From: an uncultured beta proteobacterium
GTDB lineage: Bacteria; Pseudomonadota; Gammaproteobacteria; Burkholderiales; Burkholderiaceae_C
Direction: 5' to 3'
Assembly (NCBI GenBank): GCA_903886275.1
Contig: CAISLN010000120.1
Coordinates: 1 to 52,357 of the forward strand
Length of the DNA stretch: 52,357 bases
Positions within the stretch are counted from its first letter, which is position 1. Every line of letters starts with the position of its first letter. The notes beneath the pieces are model-generated. The model was not told the origin of the DNA and did not search any database. It saw nothing but the letters and a program-made list of their open reading frames with translations. Made by a program: the position numbers and the translations under genes. This document shows, in pieces, positions 50,611 to 52,357 of this stretch.

Positions 50611-50735
50611 ATGCACCTTGCCTGGATGAGAAGACGCAGTATAGGCATGACCCCGGCCCCTGTGCGGGCAAGGCGCTGGGCCCGCGCCATGCGTCTATGC
50701 TTGGGCCCTGCGACGATGAACCAACCGGAGTGAAT

Positions 50736-51743
50736 GTGAAGCTCGAACCCCTGATACAACTCACGCGCGGCGGCCTGCAGGAATGCCTGCATTTCGGCTC
50801 CGTGGCCGTGGTCAACACGCACGGAAAATTGATTTCCTATGCGGGCGATGCCCAGCTGCGCACCTTCAGCCGCTCCACCCTCAAGGCCCTGCAGGCCCTG
50901 CCCTTTGTGCAGGCCGGTGGCCCTGCGCAATTCGCCTTCACGCAAGCGGAGGTGGCCATGCTCTGCGCCAGCCACAACGGCGAGGACGCACATGTGGCGG
51001 CCACTGATTCCATGCTGGCCAAGGCCGGGCTGAATAGGCGCAGCCTGCGCTGCGGCTGCCATGTGCCGGGCCTCTTTACCCTGCTGGACCAAAGCCCGCC
51101 GGAAGGGTTGGAATTTGACGAACGCCACAACAACTGCAGCGGCAAGCATGCCGGCTTTCTGGCGCATTGCGTGCAACAGGGCTGGCCCACCGAAGACTAC
51201 GTTGCCGTGGACCATCCGCTGCAGCAAGCCATACGCCGCGATGTGGCGCGCGCTGTCGGCATGGAAGAGGACGATTTGAAACTGGGCATAGACGGCTGCT
51301 CGGCACCCAACTACGCCATGCCCCTGTCCAAGCTGGCCTATGGCTATGCGCGCCTGGCCAGCGGTGCGGCGGATGCAGAGTTTGGCCAGAGCTTTGCGTT
51401 GCTGAGTGAAGCCATGACGGCCCAGCCCTGGATGGTCAGCGGCACCGCCCGCAACGACCTGGCCTTTATGCAGGCCGGGCGCGGCGACTGGGTCAGCAAG
51501 GTGGGCGCAGACGGCGTGCAGGTGATAGGCAGCAAGAGCCGGGGCGAAGCGTTCGCCATCAAGATCATCGACGGCAACAAGCCCGCGCTGTTTGCCGCCA
51601 CCGTCGAGGTGCTGGACCAGCTCGGTTGGCTGGACGACGCGCAGCGCAAGCTGTTGGATCCCTGGCGTGCGCGCCTCCTGCGCAATGCGCGCGGCCTCAA
51701 GGTGGGCGAGCGCCTGCCGCTTTTCAGAATGCAAATCCCATGA
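50736..51743 (+). CDS. L-asparaginase II-type (thermolabile, Rhizobium-like) enzyme
   Basis: 335 residues. PLIQLTRGGLQECLHFGSVA starts the family; CASHNGEDAHV, NNCSGKHAGFLAHC and DGCSAPNYAMPLSKLAYGYA are its conserved blocks. These asparaginases form a family distinct from E. coli AnsA/AnsB. GTG 50736 (spacing 5 from GGAG) is preferred; an ATG at 50697 would add an unconserved stretch. Its stop overlaps the arginase start, making an amino-acid catabolism pair. Confidence 0.85.
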   Translation: MKLEPLIQLTRGGLQECLHFGSVAVVNTHGKLISYAGDAQLRTFSRSTLKALQALPFVQAGGPAQFAFTQAEVAMLCASHNGEDAHVAATDSMLAKAGLNRRSLRCGCHVPGLFTLLDQSPPEGLEFDERHNNCSGKHAGFLAHCVQQGWPTEDYVAVDHPLQQAIRRDVARAVGMEEDDLKLGIDGCSAPNYAMPLSKLAYGYARLASGAADAEFGQSFALLSEAMTAQPWMVSGTARNDLAFMQAGRGDWVSKVGADGVQVIGSKSRGEAFAIKIIDGNKPALFAATVEVLDQLGWLDDAQRKLLDPWRARLLRNARGLKVGERLPLFRMQIP

Positions 51744-52357
51744 ACAAAAATATCAGCCTGATAGGCGCACCCACCGACATTGGAGCCGGCATGCGCGGCG
51801 CCAGCATGGGGCCTGAGGCTCTGCGCGTGGCCCATCTTCGCAGCGCGCTGGAGAGCCGCGGCCTGGAGGTGCAGGACCGGGGCAACTTAAGCGGCCCGGC
51901 CAACCCCTGGCAGCCGCCCGTGGACGGCTACCGCCATCTCGACGAGGTGGTGGCCTGGAACCAGTCGCTGCACGACGCCGTATATGCCGAGCTGCAATTA
52001 GGGAGGATGCCGATCGTGCTGGGCGGCGACCATTGCCTGGGCATAGGCAGCATCAGCGCCGTGGCACGCCATTGCCGCGACACCGGAAAAAAACTGCGCG
52101 TCCTGTGGCTGGATGCCCATGCCGACTTCAACACCAACAGCCTCACGCCCAGCGGCAATATCCACGGCATGCCGGTGGCCTGTCTGTGTGGCTTTGGCCC
52201 GCAGGCCCTGATCGAAATAGGCGGCAAGGTGCCGGCCATCCAAGCCAAATGGGTGCGCCAGATTGGCATCCGCAGCGTGGACCAGGGCGAAAAACGCTTT
52301 GTGCACGAGCAGGGCCTCGAAGTGTTCGACATGCGCTATATCGACGAGATGGGCATG
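51740..52357 (+). CDS. rocF: arginase/ureohydrolase, 3' end outside the window
   Basis: 206 codons are visible; the frame is open at the right edge. MNKNISLIGAPTDIGAGMRG is the arginase start, and the Mn-binding motifs MPIVLGGDHCLGIGS and LWLDAHADFNTN are present, with SGNIHGMPVACL for substrate. It hydrolyses arginine to ornithine and urea. The ATG overlaps the asparaginase stop (ATGA). The last metal motif lies beyond the window. Confidence 0.92.
   Translation, partial: MNKNISLIGAPTDIGAGMRGASMGPEALRVAHLRSALESRGLEVQDRGNLSGPANPWQPPVDGYRHLDEVVAWNQSLHDAVYAELQLGRMPIVLGGDHCLGIGSISAVARHCRDTGKKLRVLWLDAHADFNTNSLTPSGNIHGMPVACLCGFGPQALIEIGGKVPAIQAKWVRQIGIRSVDQGEKRFVHEQGLEVFDMRYIDEMGM

Overview
This 52 kb chromosomal window is about 60-65 % G+C over most of its length. 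It comes from a betaproteobacterium of the order Burkholderiales, most likely the Comamonadaceae (Rhodoferax/Polaromonas-like). The evidence is the gene order lptA-lptB-rpoN, argS-SPOR-dsbA and recG near oxyR, together with a PhaM-type PHA granule protein, a DUF3567 (BTH_I0359-type) protein, and REP-like repeats carrying CGGGAATGACG. No rRNA, tRNA, CRISPR array or intact insertion sequence was seen. Most of the window is core genome, interrupted by a few accessory insertions and relics.

Layout. 1-4.3 kb: the end of a large Ig-like surface protein, a SEC-C/YecA protein, a cysS-like relic, an exported protein of unknown function, a PIN nuclease and a THUMP-type rRNA methyltransferase. 4.4-6.1 kb: a two-gene accessory unit of an ABC-type AAA ATPase and a small protein with a PD-(D/E)XK-like motif. 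6.2-14.3 kb: rpoN, lptB, lptA, a DHH phosphoesterase, dsbA, a SPOR protein, argS, and two psiF-like genes made by a ~416-bp tandem duplication that also copied the start of argS. 14.4-20.6 kb: ubiA, oxyR, an EamA transporter, recG and queA. 20.8-24.3 kb: an A+T-richer block between queA and tgt with a partner-switching module (STAS protein, HATPase anti-sigma factor, PAS-PP2C-hemerythrin phosphatase) followed by vapBC. 24.4-29.3 kb: tgt, a chemoreceptor with an upstream FIST-domain gene, and phaM.

29.4-35.4 kb is the most coherent functional block: exbD, exbB, tonB, a small cytochrome c and a PQQ-dependent sugar dehydrogenase on the minus strand, divergent from a TonB-dependent receptor closely resembling E. 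coli PqqU (YncD). Together they read as a locus that scavenges the cofactor PQQ and uses it in a periplasmic dehydrogenase feeding electrons to a cytochrome. 35.5-41.5 kb carries a DksA-like zinc-finger protein, a glyoxalase-fold protein, marC, an FAH-family hydrolase, DUF3108 and DUF3567 proteins, psd and a LysR regulator. 41.5-45.8 kb holds a NOX/FRE-type flavocytochrome reductase with an unlisted 42-residue membrane protein, then glcD-lrgA-lrgB. LrgA and LrgB are homologous to the two halves of the plant glycolate/glycerate transporter PLGG1, so this looks like a glycolate uptake and oxidation unit. 45.9-52.4 kb has a J-domain protein, a flavin amine oxidase, a class V (alanine-glyoxylate type) aminotransferase with a truncated second copy nearby, a PhyH dioxygenase, an L-asparaginase II-type enzyme and the start of an arginase gene that runs off the right edge.

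The best candidates for something new are the ATPase/nuclease-like pair next to rpoN, the hemerythrin-fused PP2C partner switch, the complete PQQ-scavenging locus and the glcD-lrgAB unit. All functional statements are inferences from reading the sequence; no database search was run.
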